Shown here: positions 12,723-24,800 of the stretch, piece by piece
How positions within the stretch are numbered: position 1 is the first letter of the stretch
Layout of the letters: each line of letters opens with the position of its first letter
Translations under genes and position numbers: made by a program
Assembly (NCBI GenBank): GCA_031308135.1
Contig: JAHLJT010000631.1
Coordinates: forward strand, 215,583,773 to 215,647,772
DNA length: 64,000 nucleotides
Reading direction: 5' to 3'
From: Acheta domesticus
Taxonomy: Eukaryota > Arthropoda > Insecta > Orthoptera > Gryllidae
The notes under the pieces: generated by a model
Databases searched by the model: none
Seen by the model: the letters and a program-made list of their open reading frames with translations, nothing else
Told to the model about the DNA's origin: nothing

Positions 12723-12860
12723 ATGGCAGAGGGAGATCAGACGGCGGTTGCTGCAAGCCCCGGAGGAAGTGCAGAGTCAACTGGAGCAGCCACTGTTGCT
12801 CCAACGCAAGAGCCAGACAATGGGGATGCGCAGTTGTCTCCTATGGAGTTGCAGCTCGAG
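12723..12860 (+). CDS. Coiled-coil gene exon 1 (residues 1-46)
   Basis: It encodes MAEGDQTAVAASPGGSAEST and onward to SPMELQLE, and ends at a GTATGG donor in phase 0. The ATG has context AGCGATGGC. An upstream untranslated exon cannot be excluded. Confidence 0.82.
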
Positions 12861-15800
12861 GTATGGGCTATCGACACTCTTGTGATGTTTCTAAAACGTG
12901 AATACTCTTACTATACATATTGGCCACATACTAGCATGATCAAGAGCAATCAAGAGGAAACCTATTACTTCCTGAGAATGACACTAACATCTGCAATTTC
13001 GCCGTCTTCTAACTCTGAATAGATATTATTGTTTGCATTTCGACAATTACTAATGCGGTAATTATTGTAAATTTGGAGAAGTAGATAGAAATTCAAGTGT
13101 TAACACCATTTCACATTTTCCCCCTATTTTATTCGATTTCTGAATTGGATTTCAAAAAATAGAAGAAAACGGTGAAGATGAGAGCTCTTTATTTCGTGAC
13201 ACTATTAATCACAATTGTACACTTCCGTATTCGGCTGACTCTTGTTCAACGCAGATAGGCTATATTAAGATCTCGAACACTTTTATCCACCTTTTCGTGG
13301 TGAATTCGTACCTATCACACATTTCTGATAGGAAAGTTCAACAGCCGCACCACATCTCTCCGAATTTGAGTTGTAGTTGAAAGCGTTTAATCCAAATGTG
13401 TATAAATAAGAGGAACGTTTAACACTCTTCGGTCAGTGGCTCACAATTGAAAGCTCCCATTTCGAAGCTTATGATCCCGTCATATCATCACAGTAAATCG
13501 TATTTTCTGTCACAGCGCATTTTACATTTTTTAAAATGTATTTTGGTAACGAATTCATTACGATTGATAAACAGTTTTGCGCTAACTCTTGGGTAATTTT
13601 ATTAAGACAAAATCCATGGATTACGAACTACGAAGGGATTTTGGTAGGATTTCTACTACGTTTTGTCAGAGTAGTTGGCAGGCTTTATAAACTCTAGAAA
13701 GAAATGTTAGTTTGGGAATGAACTGTCACTTCCTATAGACCCTAAGAGGGCCGCCGAGAGAAAATAGGGGTTTCTTCACAAAGAACATAGTACGTGGGTT
13801 CGTACATAATATTCTGCAGCCATGTATAAGTACGGCCATATTGTATTTCGTACATTCGATTAACACTGATATATTTAGATGAGGCATATCCTCCGGTGCT
13901 CGACTATTCACTGTGGTTCTAAAAACCGCTGTGCTAAGAAGCGCTTTCCCGAATTCCCGGTGTCCTAGAACGTCACATAATACTTATTGTGACATGCGCA
14001 CGAGCTTTCATATACAAAATACGAGTATATTAACTTGCAAAACTTAAAAATATAAGTTACAAAAATAAATAAATAAAAATAAACGGCCGAGGTGCCTCAG
14101 GGCATCAATTGATGTCACTGCAGTGGTTCTGATCGGAAGGTCCTAGGGTTCGAGTTCCGACGGTGGCAGGGTTTTCGACACTAGCTACGTAGTTAGGTCG
14201 AGTTCAGCTACTCTCTGGAGGAGAATTTCAGCGACCGCCGGTTCTGATCGGTAGCTTTCCGTGGTTTCTCCGATCAATGCCAGGTGAATGACGGAGCAAT
14301 ACCCTAACAAACGGACCATGGACCGCGCGCTATTTTTCCTTCCACTTCCTCGACCTATTCACACCCGTAACTTACATATACACTTACGTGCAATACACTA
14401 CCACACGTGTCGGGAAACCAGTTGGCTTGTCCCGTCTGGGGCGGTGCCCCGTTGTTGGTCGATACCTAGTTGAGCAAAAACAAAAAACGCAAGCCGAAGT
14501 GTAGGTCTGCACCGGATCTAGCCAACCAGCTGGGGAAGATCACCGCCATCTTCCGCGATAAAATCATGCACTCTACTTATGGGACTAATGACCTTGGCAG
14601 TTGACGTGCCCCAAAACAATTAAACAATCAATAAAATTGTAATAAACATTATGTGATGCATTGGATTTCATTGACACCCAGGAGCTCCATGGGCCTCAAA
14701 GCAATATGCACTGGGCTCACCCTCATCTCCACAGGCCCAAGCCCTTCACATGATTTGGAAATTTATTGGGCTCTTCTAGAAAAACAAACTACTTAACTCA
14801 AAAAGTTTCATGAAAACTACAAATATTTTGAAAAGAAGGGCACATTAAATGATTTAAAGATATAATATTGTGGAAAATATTGAACTAAGAAAGAAATCAC
14901 TATCTTCAGTCTTGAAAGTGTATGGCAGATTTGAGAAAATTGGATCTTTGTTACCATACAATTAAAAATTATTCAAAAATTTCAAATATTTTGAAAAAGT
15001 GTACATAAAATGATTTAAAGATCTAATATTAATGAACAAGTTGCATTAAAAAAGAAATCTCTATCTTTAATAATGTAGTTGTAGCAGGGTGTCAGTTTTG
15101 TAATTTTCCAGAGATTTTAAAGAATATTCAATAAAATCTATTCCTTATAAAGCAAACTGATTTATATGAACAAAACATTTGAAGAAAAAAATTTAAAATT
15201 TTGAGAAAATCTATTAAACATATTTTTAATTAACATTAATTTATGTCATGAATTAAAGATCTAATTTTGAAGATGATTTCACAAATAAAGAAATCTCTAC
15301 TTTCATTGATGTAGTTGGTGTAGGGATCAAACAAAATTTTAACATTGCAATTTTCAAAAATTTAGAGATTTTAATGAAAACCAGAGCTCCACCATTTTCA
15401 TAAGTGTAAAAGTGTTTCGTAAGTAAAAAGATGAAAATTTGGAAATTGTGGTTGGGGCTTCATGTAAAGTGCCTCTCCCAAAAAATAAAATATCCATTTC
15501 AAATACCAGGGGTCACATCATTAGCAATATTGACCAAGGAAAATCAATTTTGGTGAAAATTCTGTGAATGGTTGGACACTACTTTTGTTGACAGTAAGAT
15601 GGGCAGAGACTTTGAAAAAAGCAACCTTTTTAGTATCAAGGACCTCCAAAATGTGAATTTCCAATGAAATCTTGACATACATTTTTAACAGCATTACTTA
15701 ACTTTCTCAAATAAAAGAAAATTAAATGAAATGATGTTTCCTTTAATTGTACAATCTTTAACTTTTAATGAAAAGGAAGAGTCAACAAAAACAAAATTCT

Positions 15801-18800
15801 TCCTTTATTTCTTTAATATAGAAGGAACCTTTTAGAAGATTAGACATTATTACAAATCTGTTCTTCTAACTTTTAATTATATTACTTTGCTAAGCTTTGT
15901 TTATTTTTTGCAAGTTTGAATGATACATTCATATCTTTTTGAATAGATATAATAAATTGTATTGTCACAGAATTTAGTGAACATAGTCCACACTTCAACT
16001 TCCAGCATCAACAATAACTAAACCTTTGTAAGTTATATTATCAAATGCACCATTTGAATTTAATGTACTATAAAGGATCAAATTTCATGAACGGAAATAA
16101 TCATTGCATTAATGATTCATTTTTCTTATCAATATTAAGACTTCAAAGGGAATTTCATTTAGCAAAAGCCTTTTAACACTCATATAATAAAACACTTCAG
16201 AAAGGTGAAATAAAGTCACATTTCTTTACATGAAAAATGCAATTTTTTCTCTAAAAGATCTAAATTAAATAATCTTCATTGTAAAAGAATGTGGGCTGAT
16301 ATTAATTTCTTATGTGATATTTTATTGGATAGAATAGACTGCGCAGATTCTTTCTTGCAAACTGTTTAGAGTACCAAAGCAAATCTTTTTTTGGAGAACG
16401 ACTTCCTTCTTTGTTGACACTTCTGCGAGTCACTATTGTGCTAATGAGATGATGAATTGCATTTCTGGTTTGGTGAATAGCTTGGGTGCTGATTATGATA
16501 TTTTGACAACTGGAAATAATACCTTTCAATGTATTTTGAATAGACCTCTAAATAAGTTCTGATTATGTGAAATTTTTAAGCTTGTATTTATTTTTATTTT
16601 CTTTCCTTTGCACCTATGTTTATACTACTTTCTGTTTATGAGATCTTTTTGATATTTTGTATGTATCTACATATGCTTCACTTCATTTTTATTGAATTTG
16701 TATTTTTAATATGTAAAAGGTACCACCCATAAATTTGATTAAATAAATAAATAAAGATGAAAATGAAGAACCAAACTTTAGTCAGAACAACAATTAACGG
16801 CAAAGATTCTTTTCCCAATGATAATCAATAAATATTAACAAATTCATTGAACCATCATCAAATTCCAACTACTTCACCTAATAATACTTTACTTTACTAA
16901 ATAACCAGGATTTAAATTAAAATAAAAATTGTGTTCCTATAACAACATTGTACAGTCTTTTTCATATAATTTGTAATATTTGTGCAAATTTATAATGAAT
17001 AAATTGCAAACCGCTACAAATACAGACTTTGCAGAAAAGAATTGTACAAATAATAAACAAATCCCAGCCACGTGATTTTTGAGAGCTTCTCTTTGTTAAG
17101 TGAGTAATTCTTTCATAAGAATTAGTTGTTTTTGTCAAAAATGGTTTACTCACAGGTGGGATGATATTTTCATTCAATACAGTTGTCTATAACTATAACA
17201 CTCAAAGTAGTTATCATATTTATCAGATGTCAGTTTTAACAGATCACTACACAAAATCACTTACAATACATATTCATTATTTTTCAACATATTGCAAAAG
17301 ACACTAAATGATTAAAATTGATACACAAGTTTAAGTGTTAAGAAAAATCTTTTCTGTTATATAACAGTTTCTAGAGGCTACAGAAAGGAAAATAATATTG
17401 ATTTCAATAGTATTAATAATAGTTACTATTTAGACTGAATTTTTCTAAAAGCCTAAATATGCCTGTAATAAATACTGTACCTCAGCTTCCAGATCAACAA
17501 CCTCATTTGAATCAAATTTTTAAACCAGTTTCCCTGATCCTTGTAGAAATGCTGAAATGGTCCCTTTGCTTCTGGACATTGAAGTAGCTTCACTGTCTGC
17601 ACAAGTTTTCTGAGCTCAGAGGGGAATATAGTTATTTAAATAATCGTTCTCCATGTTATTGCAGAAGTAGGTCCATTTCTTCCCACAGGGCATGATAAGG
17701 GGTAATAGCCCAAATCTGTAGTTCACTTGCCTTTCCAAATAGTTTTTATTCCATGAAGTGAATTTATTCTGATAATTTCTTGCCAAAAGTGTCCATTGCT
17801 ATTGGTATTCATAATTCAATTTATATGAGTTAGAGTAGGGATCCCAGAACTCAACAGACCTGCATGTAAAAGTACAGTAATGGACAGTAAAAGAAAATAT
17901 CCTATTATCTGATGTGTGTCTTTTCTGATGTTGCAATATCTTGAGGAAAAAATTAGGTGTCCCATATTTTTGTTAAAAAAATATATATATCCTACTCTTA
18001 AAATCTCTGTAAGTAATAACTGTTTTTTAACATTATTATCAATCAGATGGTGACAACAGAACGTGATGATTACCGCCGCAAACTTGAAGCAGTGGAAGCA
18101 GAATTAGCAGCTCTGACAGCAGCATCTCCAAATGTTGATACCATCAACAAGTTACAGCAAGATAATGACCATCTACGAAAAACATTAAAGAAAGCCACAG
18201 ATATGTTGAGAGAGAAAATAACTTCATGTAATATGCAAGAGAAAAAGAATCAAGCTCTTACACAACAAGTGGCTACACTAAAAGAAGTTCTACAAGTCAC
18301 CAGAGATTTACTCAACATTCGAAATATGGAAGTAAGTATCAACATTATCTATAACAAGATATTATTTCATTAAAAACTACTTCTGAGAAACTGAATTATT
18401 ATATTATTTTGTTACAGGTAGAACAACTGCAAAAGAATGTGGATTCTATGGAATCTAGAATTGATGATAATCGACGGCGTCAAACAGCAATGATAAAACA
18501 AATGGAACAGGCTACTAAGATAAATGGTGACTTAAGAAATGAATATGAAACACAACTGAGACTCTTCCAATCTCTCAAAGAGCGCTATGAAGAAAAAGTA
18601 ACGAAACTAACAAGTTTAGCAAATGAGAGACAAAGACACAATTCTGAAGGTAGCGATCATTTTGAAGATGCGGCTGATTCTGCTGACAGAACAGAAGCAG
18701 CAAATACAACCGAGGCAGCAAATACAACAGAAGCAGCAAATACAACACAAGAAAATTCAGCTGAAGCAGCAACTGTGGCTGAAACATCTAATTTTGCAGA

Positions 18801-19044
18801 AAATTCAAACATATCTGCTGAAGGCATGGGAAAAGTTGCAACAGAAACAAACAATCCAGAAATTGAAACAACAAATGCTTCAGATTTAACTGCCACAGAA
18901 ATAAAAATTCCACAAACCATCACTTCAGAAACAATTGCTCCAGAGATTACCACAACAGATGGCCCTAATACTACAGAAATCTCACAACCAGGCAAGTTGG
19001 ATGCCCAAGAAACATCTGCACCTAAAACAAGTACTTCACAATAA
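12723..19044 (+). CDS. Coiled-coil protein gene, 3 coding exons (whole span)
   Basis: Three exons join in phase 0 at both junctions to give 349 residues. Residues 1-40 are an acidic Ala/Gly/Thr-rich leader. Residues about 40-211 form a nearly continuous heptad-type coiled coil, with LEMVTTERDDYRRKLEAVEA crossing the first junction and NIRNMEVEQLQKNVDSMESR the second. Residues 212-349 are a Thr/Glu/Ala-rich low-complexity tail with three NTTEAA-type units. There is no signal peptide, membrane segment or enzymatic motif. The protein is probably a cytoplasmic or organelle-associated scaffold or tether, but I do not recognise the family and assign no function. It converges with the myosin gene, the stop codons being 2.6 kb apart. 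Confidence 0.85.
14085..14640 (+). repeat. SINE copy 5, near full length (about 555 bp)
   Basis: This is the best copy. It has an A-box-like GTGCCTCAGGGCATC, TGATGTCACTGCAGTGG, a B box at GGGTTCGAGTTCCGAC, a long non-tRNA body and a tail rich in CAATCAATAAA. A tRNA-derived polymerase III head followed by an unrelated body is the usual SINE plan. It lies in intron 1 of the coiled-coil gene in the same orientation. Confidence 0.85.
14800..15720. repeat. Repeat family A, diverged copy in intron 1 of the coiled-coil gene
   Basis: It shares GGGGCTTCATGTAAAGTGCC, TATCAAGGACCTCCAAAATG and AATTTCCAATGAAATCTTGA with other copies, notably the one at 30,511-31,800. Confidence 0.6.
17526..17638 (-). repeat. 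Repeat family B, copy 1
   Basis: On the minus strand it shares TGTCCAGAAGCAAA, GGGACCAT, CAGCATTT and AAGGATCAGGGAAACTGG in order and spacing with plus-strand 49,140-49,260. The source element is unknown and the frames are broken in both copies. Confidence 0.65.
18047..18331 (+). CDS. Coiled-coil gene exon 2 (residues 47-141)
   Basis: The acceptor TTATCAATCAG precedes MVTTERDDYRRKLEAVEAEL, and the donor GTAAGT follows RNME. The whole exon is heptad-rich: LQQDNDHLRKTLKKATDML and LTQQVATLKEVLQVTRDLL. It opens and closes in phase 0. Confidence 0.9.
18418..19044 (+). CDS. Coiled-coil gene exon 3 and stop (residues 142-349)
   Basis: The acceptor TTTGTTACAG precedes VEQLQKNVDSMESRI. The coiled coil runs to about residue 211 and is followed by an acidic patch (EGSDHFEDAADSADR) and a Thr/Ala/Glu/Asn-rich tail including TEAANTTEAANTTEAANTT. 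The stop is TAA at 19,042-19,044. Confidence 0.9.
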   Translation, partial: VEQLQKNVDSMESRIDDNRRRQTAMIKQMEQATKINGDLRNEYETQLRLFQSLKERYEEKVTKLTSLANERQRHNSEGSDHFEDAADSADRTEAANTTEAANTTEAANTTQENSAEAATVAETSNFAENSNISAEGMGKVATETNNPEIETTNASDLTATEIKIPQTITSETIAPEITTTDGPNTTEISQPGKLDAQETSAPKTSTSQ

Positions 19045-19649
19045 CATACACTAGCAACAAGTGATAAGAATTAATTTGATATTACATAATATCTGAGTGT
19101 TTAATGATATTTTAAAGAAGCCCTCTCCAATGCATAATTTAAAAGTGACAACATTTTTGTACTGGTCTCCCAATTAAATTAATTTAAAAATTTAAAGACA
19201 AACTTCAATATTACAACCCAAAAGACTATTGGAAGATACTATCCTATTTATCCAAATAACAGAGCAATTTCTGACATATAAATTACAATCCTTATAAGTG
19301 AGGATCATTATCTATGCATGCAAAAAGAAAAACAACTCATTCATGTTCATGTTTTTATTATGAAAATCTTTAAAAGAAATCACTGTTAATTTTTCTTTGT
19401 AAATATTTTGTACATATTGTAAACAATATGAAGAAGTGGTAACACACTTCCTCACAAGTCCTTCATTTAAAAAATAGGCTGCCTCCAGTGACAATAATAA
19501 CTGTACAGAAGGGATCATTTGTTATACACTTTGGCACATTACCAAGGAGATTCTTATTTCTTAAGAACTTTCCCTCCCTCACCACAATTTATAAAATCGT
19601 TCATCCGAAATTTAAAAAAAAAAAAAAAAAGTTACTTGAAGACTGATAA

Positions 19650-19655
19650 AATAAA
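19650..19655 (+). terminator. Possible polyadenylation signal of the coiled-coil gene
   Basis: Plus-strand AATAAA lies about 600 bases after the stop codon. A second AATAAA lies at 20,212-20,217. Confidence 0.4.
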
Positions 19656-21165
19656 GTCCAATGTCTTTTTTCAATTTTCCTGAATCCATTCTGAATTAAT
19701 AAATTTTTTAGTTACTATAAGCAGATTTTTTTCTAAAATTTCAAATCACCAAAATCACTGCAAAATTAAAATTCATAACACACAAAACATTCACACCAAG
19801 TGTCTAAAGCACTTCGTTTTATATACTTACTCGTGTACGTGATTGATATAAAAATAATCTCAAATGCTTCTGCATTTGAAGTTTCACAGAACATTAATGT
19901 TCTGATTATTTATCTGCAAATTGTCTTTAATTTTGTTTACCAAATTCTTGCAGATTTTGTTATATAGTTGAAATATATTTTCTCCAGAACTGCCATAAAC
20001 ACAATGGACATTAGGAGACAGAATTCAATATTACCAACACACATTGTGCGCTGTTCCCTAAGACAAAACACTGGCAGAGAAAGCCATAACAGCAGGTATA
20101 AAACATCTGTAACAATGTAACAATGTAACTCCACCTGCTGTAAGTTCCACAATATATTGCACTACCCCAGGAACCACATAACTAATTTTTAAATGATTTT
20201 TTTAAAGTTTCAATAAAAATTACATGGATTAATATATTTTCTCAACTCTAAAGAACATTTCTTTGCTTTTCTGATAAATGTGAGGCAGGTACAGGCACAC
20301 AAGTTCGTTGTGCACAGTGTAATTGACATGTGTGATACTTTAACATTAACTTCTAAAAGGATATCACTTCCAACAATTTCAGTTTGTTGTTTCACAACAC
20401 AAATACAATACTGAAACCACACTCATCCATTGGAGTACCTGCCTCACCACCCACATTGCAACACAAAACAAGTGACCTTATCAAGCTCATTGAAGATAAT
20501 TCATCTCATTCACACATTCTTACTAACAATTTCTTACAAACAACATTCTCTCTGAGTGGAAAGCTATTTGGGCTTTAAGTAAACAAATTCTATTGATGAA
20601 TCTTTCCTTTCAAAATGCATATAAAAATGTTATCTATTGATTAGACTGACAGGGTGTAGCAAAATTAAAATGTGTTTCTCCTTGATGACTGGATATTTGA
20701 TTCATGCATGTTCAATGTTGCATGAAAATGTGTACTCAAAAAAATTATTCAAAATAAGAGGTGGATTATCCTTCAGTCTAGTTCTCATGAGCAGGAAGTC
20801 CCCATATTGCTTGGTTTGGCACTTACAACACTCAACACATACACTCAAGGCAACAAATAAGTGCCTAACTTCAACATAATATTTATGTTCCATAATACTA
20901 CCTTCACAATCTTATAGTTTATGAGCCAAGACAAATCTGTAACAGAAGAAAATAAAATGTTTGAATTCTTCAATAGGATTTAGCGTGATTACATTAGGCA
21001 ATGTGTAAATTCAATTTAGTCTCACCTTTTAAAAACATCAGATCATCTTAAGCCCTAAGGCAAAGGAAAGGCAGAATATCACAAATGACTTCACTGAAAG
21101 CCGGACCGGACAGGCTGGCAGAGTGAACCACAAGTTTCAGCTGGATCTTCCTCTCTCTCTGTAAT

Positions 21166-21171
21166 TTTATT
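21166..21171 (-). terminator. Possible polyadenylation signal of the myosin gene
   Basis: Minus-strand AATAAA lies about 520 bases after the stop codon. No transcript data support it, and other signals are possible. Confidence 0.35.
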
Positions 21172-21688
21172 TCATATTTTGATATGCCAAAAAATCAGAA
21201 AAATAATTTGTGACCCTTAAATATATTTAAAAACTAAAATTGCCTGTTTATCTTAGTATACATAATTCAAGACCACAAAAGGACTAATTAGAATGAATAT
21301 ACAATGATCAAATGATCAAATTAAAATAATTATACAGTTTTATAAATGTAAGCTGTTAATAACAAATATAAGTTTGATTCAACTGCCACTTCTTATGTTA
21401 ATGATATTAATATAAAACTTTACATTTAAATTAATATTATACTTTACATTAATGTTGAAAATAATAACAAAGACATTTGCAAAAGGTATTTTTGAAGGGC
21501 ATCATCCAGAGAGCATTAACCCCATAAATCCATTCATCCATTTAAATGTAAAATTTGTAATAAAATTGACCATATCCAAAAATGTATCAAAATAAATTTA
21601 AAAGAAATCACAAAACAAAAACAAAACTGTTCGAGTAGTATATGCAGACTTAAGAATATTTTACTCACACAAATCTCAGTGTCTCTAT

Positions 21689-21812
21689 TCAAACCAAGAC
21701 CTCCATACGATTGCCTCGCCTTGTTATTCTCAGCTGACTTGGATTAGTTTCTGTCAAACCAGTACACTTGAAGGCAAACAATACAGTCTGCTGACCAAAG
21801 TTTGCTTCAAAC
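21689..21812 (-). CDS. Myosin I exon 24, C-terminus and stop (residues 1036-1076)
   Basis: It completes EFEANFGQQTVLFAFKCTG and ends RRGNRMEVLV followed by TGA at 21,689-21,691. The acceptor is TTTGTAG. A possible minus-strand AATAAA signal lies about 520 bases downstream. Confidence 0.94.
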
Positions 21813-24800
21813 CTACAAACAAAAGGAGAAATAAATTTGGTTTTTGATTAAAAAGAAATGTGAATGAACGAATACTGTTGCAATAGCAACACTAAGTAAG
21901 TAATAGATATTTTCCTTGTTAAATGTCTACAGAAGTGGTCGCCAAACTTACGAAGCTTCTGAGCAACCATACCAGTTTTAAATCACACTGTAGGCTACCA
22001 AAAGAAACTAGGATAGATATAACAACTTTCATCACACTATCTACATTAGAAGTCTGTCGTATGCACACAAAACACAACCTCACAATGGACAAACTTAACA
22101 CAAAATAAAACCATAAGTTGATTTGACAATGACAGATGTATGGGAGCCAGTGGCAGATGTGCAGGAGTACACAAGCAGCTGTCTTCCTCAGTCATCTGTT
22201 CAAGGTTAGTAGAGCAATGCAATATTAGATTAGCTTGACATGGCACTGATCTACCAAAAATTTACTTGTGAGCTATTGGTAGCTTACAATCAAGTTTGGT
22301 GATCACTGATCCAAACTGCATTAGTTTTATTTAATAATAAACAAGATTATTGTGAATTATGGATATTACACTAACATAAAAACACTACACACAAGGCAAT
22401 GAGCAGCCCTTTTCACCAGACCCACCCACTCACACTGTTCCCAGACCCACTGCCTTCCTTTTCCTCCTCTCTCTCTGCTGTGCTACTCACTCCCTTCCTG
22501 TTCTGCTCATTTTGCCCAGTGAGAATGGCACATAGAGGCATTACAAATTGTATGAAACTTAAATTCTATTAAAAAACAAAAACGGGAAAACATTTTTAAC
22601 CCTCTCCATTCGCTACCCTCTTTATTTTTTTCTAGGATGCTCAAAAGTATTTGTGGAGAATATGGGACCGATTGCTCCAGTGGTACATGTTTTCATGGGA
22701 CGGACACACACACGCACACGCACACGCACACGCGCACCCCCACGCGCACGCGCACGCCCACGCGCACGCGCGCGCACGCGCGCGCCCACGCGCACGCGCG
22801 CGCACGCGCGCACACGCACACACGCACGCACACACACACGCACACACACACGCACACACACACATGCACACGCCCTCATCCACGCGCACGTCCTCGCCCA
22901 AGCACACACAAAACACACATTCACTTTTAGATAATAGACATATAATGTCAATGTTTCTATCTACATATTTAAAACACTATGAGTTTTCATTTGGAAAGAA
23001 ATGTGATCATTCTTCTTAAACAACAACATGTGATTTTTTCTTTTTAAATAAAAGGAAATGGGCCCTGGATATGTTATAATTGGCTTTTATTAATTGGTTT
23101 TATATAAAACATAAAATTTTAAAAATATTTTAAAATTAATAGGATGAATGCTGATCTACTGTCATTTCTTCATTATGTTGTTTAAGTCACAGCCTTCTTA
23201 AACAAGGTCTACTAGGCATAGTGTGAGCAAGCTTATGCGAGTGTGAGGTCATATTTAGCAAAGTTAAGATAGTGCGTTTTTTAAGTTAGAAGATTGAGTG
23301 TTTTTAAATGCGAAGATTAATGAGTGTATATAAACGCAATGTCCAGCAATTGTTTGAAACATGTCTCTTAATAACAAAAATTCAGTGATTGTAATTATAA
23401 TTGATATATTATGTGTTTAAATTAAGGAAGATAGGATTTCCTTCAGTATTCCATTACAACGTACATGATCAGACATTGGTAAATATCAAACATTTCAAAT
23501 ATATTTACACAAACATTTTTAACTCTGGATTTGCATTGAAAAGTAACCGTATTGTTTCAGAATTTGTAAACCTCTCTCATTTCATTTGTATTTGAGAATA
23601 CAAGAACGGAACAACATGAAACAATATTTTTGGGGAGTTTTTGATTTTCCAAAGAGGGTGTATGTTGTACTTTTTAGCTATAACTTTTCTAGTTATTCTT
23701 TTAGTGCAATATAGTCACATGGGTTCAGCTAGTTACAGATAAAATGTGGTACCAACTACTAACTCTATACATTAGACAGAAGATCACAAAATTAAAAGAA
23801 AATGTTTTATCTTTGAAAAATAATCAAAAACTAGTACAGTGAGATGTACAGCACTACAAGACCTATTTAAATTTATTCTATTGTAGTCTTATTTTAAATT
23901 ATATTTGTGGATAGTTACATACTCAGTGCTAATGTTGACCTCAGGTGGTCGACCTAGTGCATTCTGCACCACAAGGAACAGCTTGGTGACAATCTCAATA
24001 ACATGGCCAGTCTGGAAGACGAAATCTCCCTTCCTCCGGCTTAGCTCGCTCTGGAACAGGCAGCCTGGCAGATGCTGCTGGCTCGGAGTCTCGGAGGGGG
24101 GGCTGGGCTGCAAGTAACACTACGCTGCACTACAGGGAACTAGCCTCTACATAGCATAGCACAAACGAAGATGAGCTTGAGGAAAGGCACATCATTCTTT
24201 AAGAATATTCTCGAAACTTTTATTCATACGCTACCGAGCATCTGCTCAGAAAATGCGAGTAAATAGCATATGCTCAGTTTTATTCATACCACCCAATGGG
24301 AATTGTTTCAGATTCACTACAAAGCATTTATATAATAATTTATTCAAACTATGTCTGAGATGTTATTTAAGAGCATGATGAGGAAATATTAAAAAAAATA
24401 TAATATTACAAATTTCATTTATACGAATCCAACTGTAATAAAGCAAAATATAAGAAGTTCAGCAATTCATCAGTAAGCTGATAATAATCAATGTTTACCA
24501 GGGCAAGGTGAAAGCTTATCTTTTCTAATTTTAATAGATTTTCCATACATACTGCACGGACATGGAAGACAGCAACATCATCAGGATATGGTGAAAGTGA
24601 AAGTCGATATATTTCTGCTGCAGGCACTCTGTATTTCACTTGTAATGTACGCTGATCCAAAATAAGCATGGCACTAGTTGAAAGCACAAACAAGATGGGC
24701 ACAAACTAAAACATGAACAGAACATTTGTAGACATAATTATTATTCTACTATTATTTCTTAACAATATGTTTAATCTGAAAGAAATTTCAATTTCACTTT

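Larger units (their letters stand above)
12861..18046 (+). other. Intron 1 of the coiled-coil gene
   Basis: This 5.2-kb AT-rich intron holds one near full-length SINE (14,085-14,640), a diverged family A repeat (about 14,800-15,720), a (TAAA)-type tail near 16,735-16,755 and a 113-base segment shared with 49,140-49,260. I see no further exons in it. Confidence 0.7.
19045..21688. other. Convergent intergenic region
   Basis: This 2.6-kb AT-rich stretch lies between the two stop codons, presumably both 3' untranslated regions plus spacer. A poly(A) run occurs at 19,612-19,630. No further gene is seen. Confidence 0.7.

Noticed and set aside
14085..14200. A possible tRNA gene, suggested by A- and B-box-like sequences
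   Set aside because: There is no cloverleaf with an acceptor stem, and the same head occurs in several repeat copies, so it is a SINE.
22622..23019. Several overlapping frames of 90-122 codons with His/Thr, Arg/Ala or Cys/Val repeats
   Set aside because: They arise from the CA/CG dinucleotide tract, occur in all frames on both strands and contain no other protein features.
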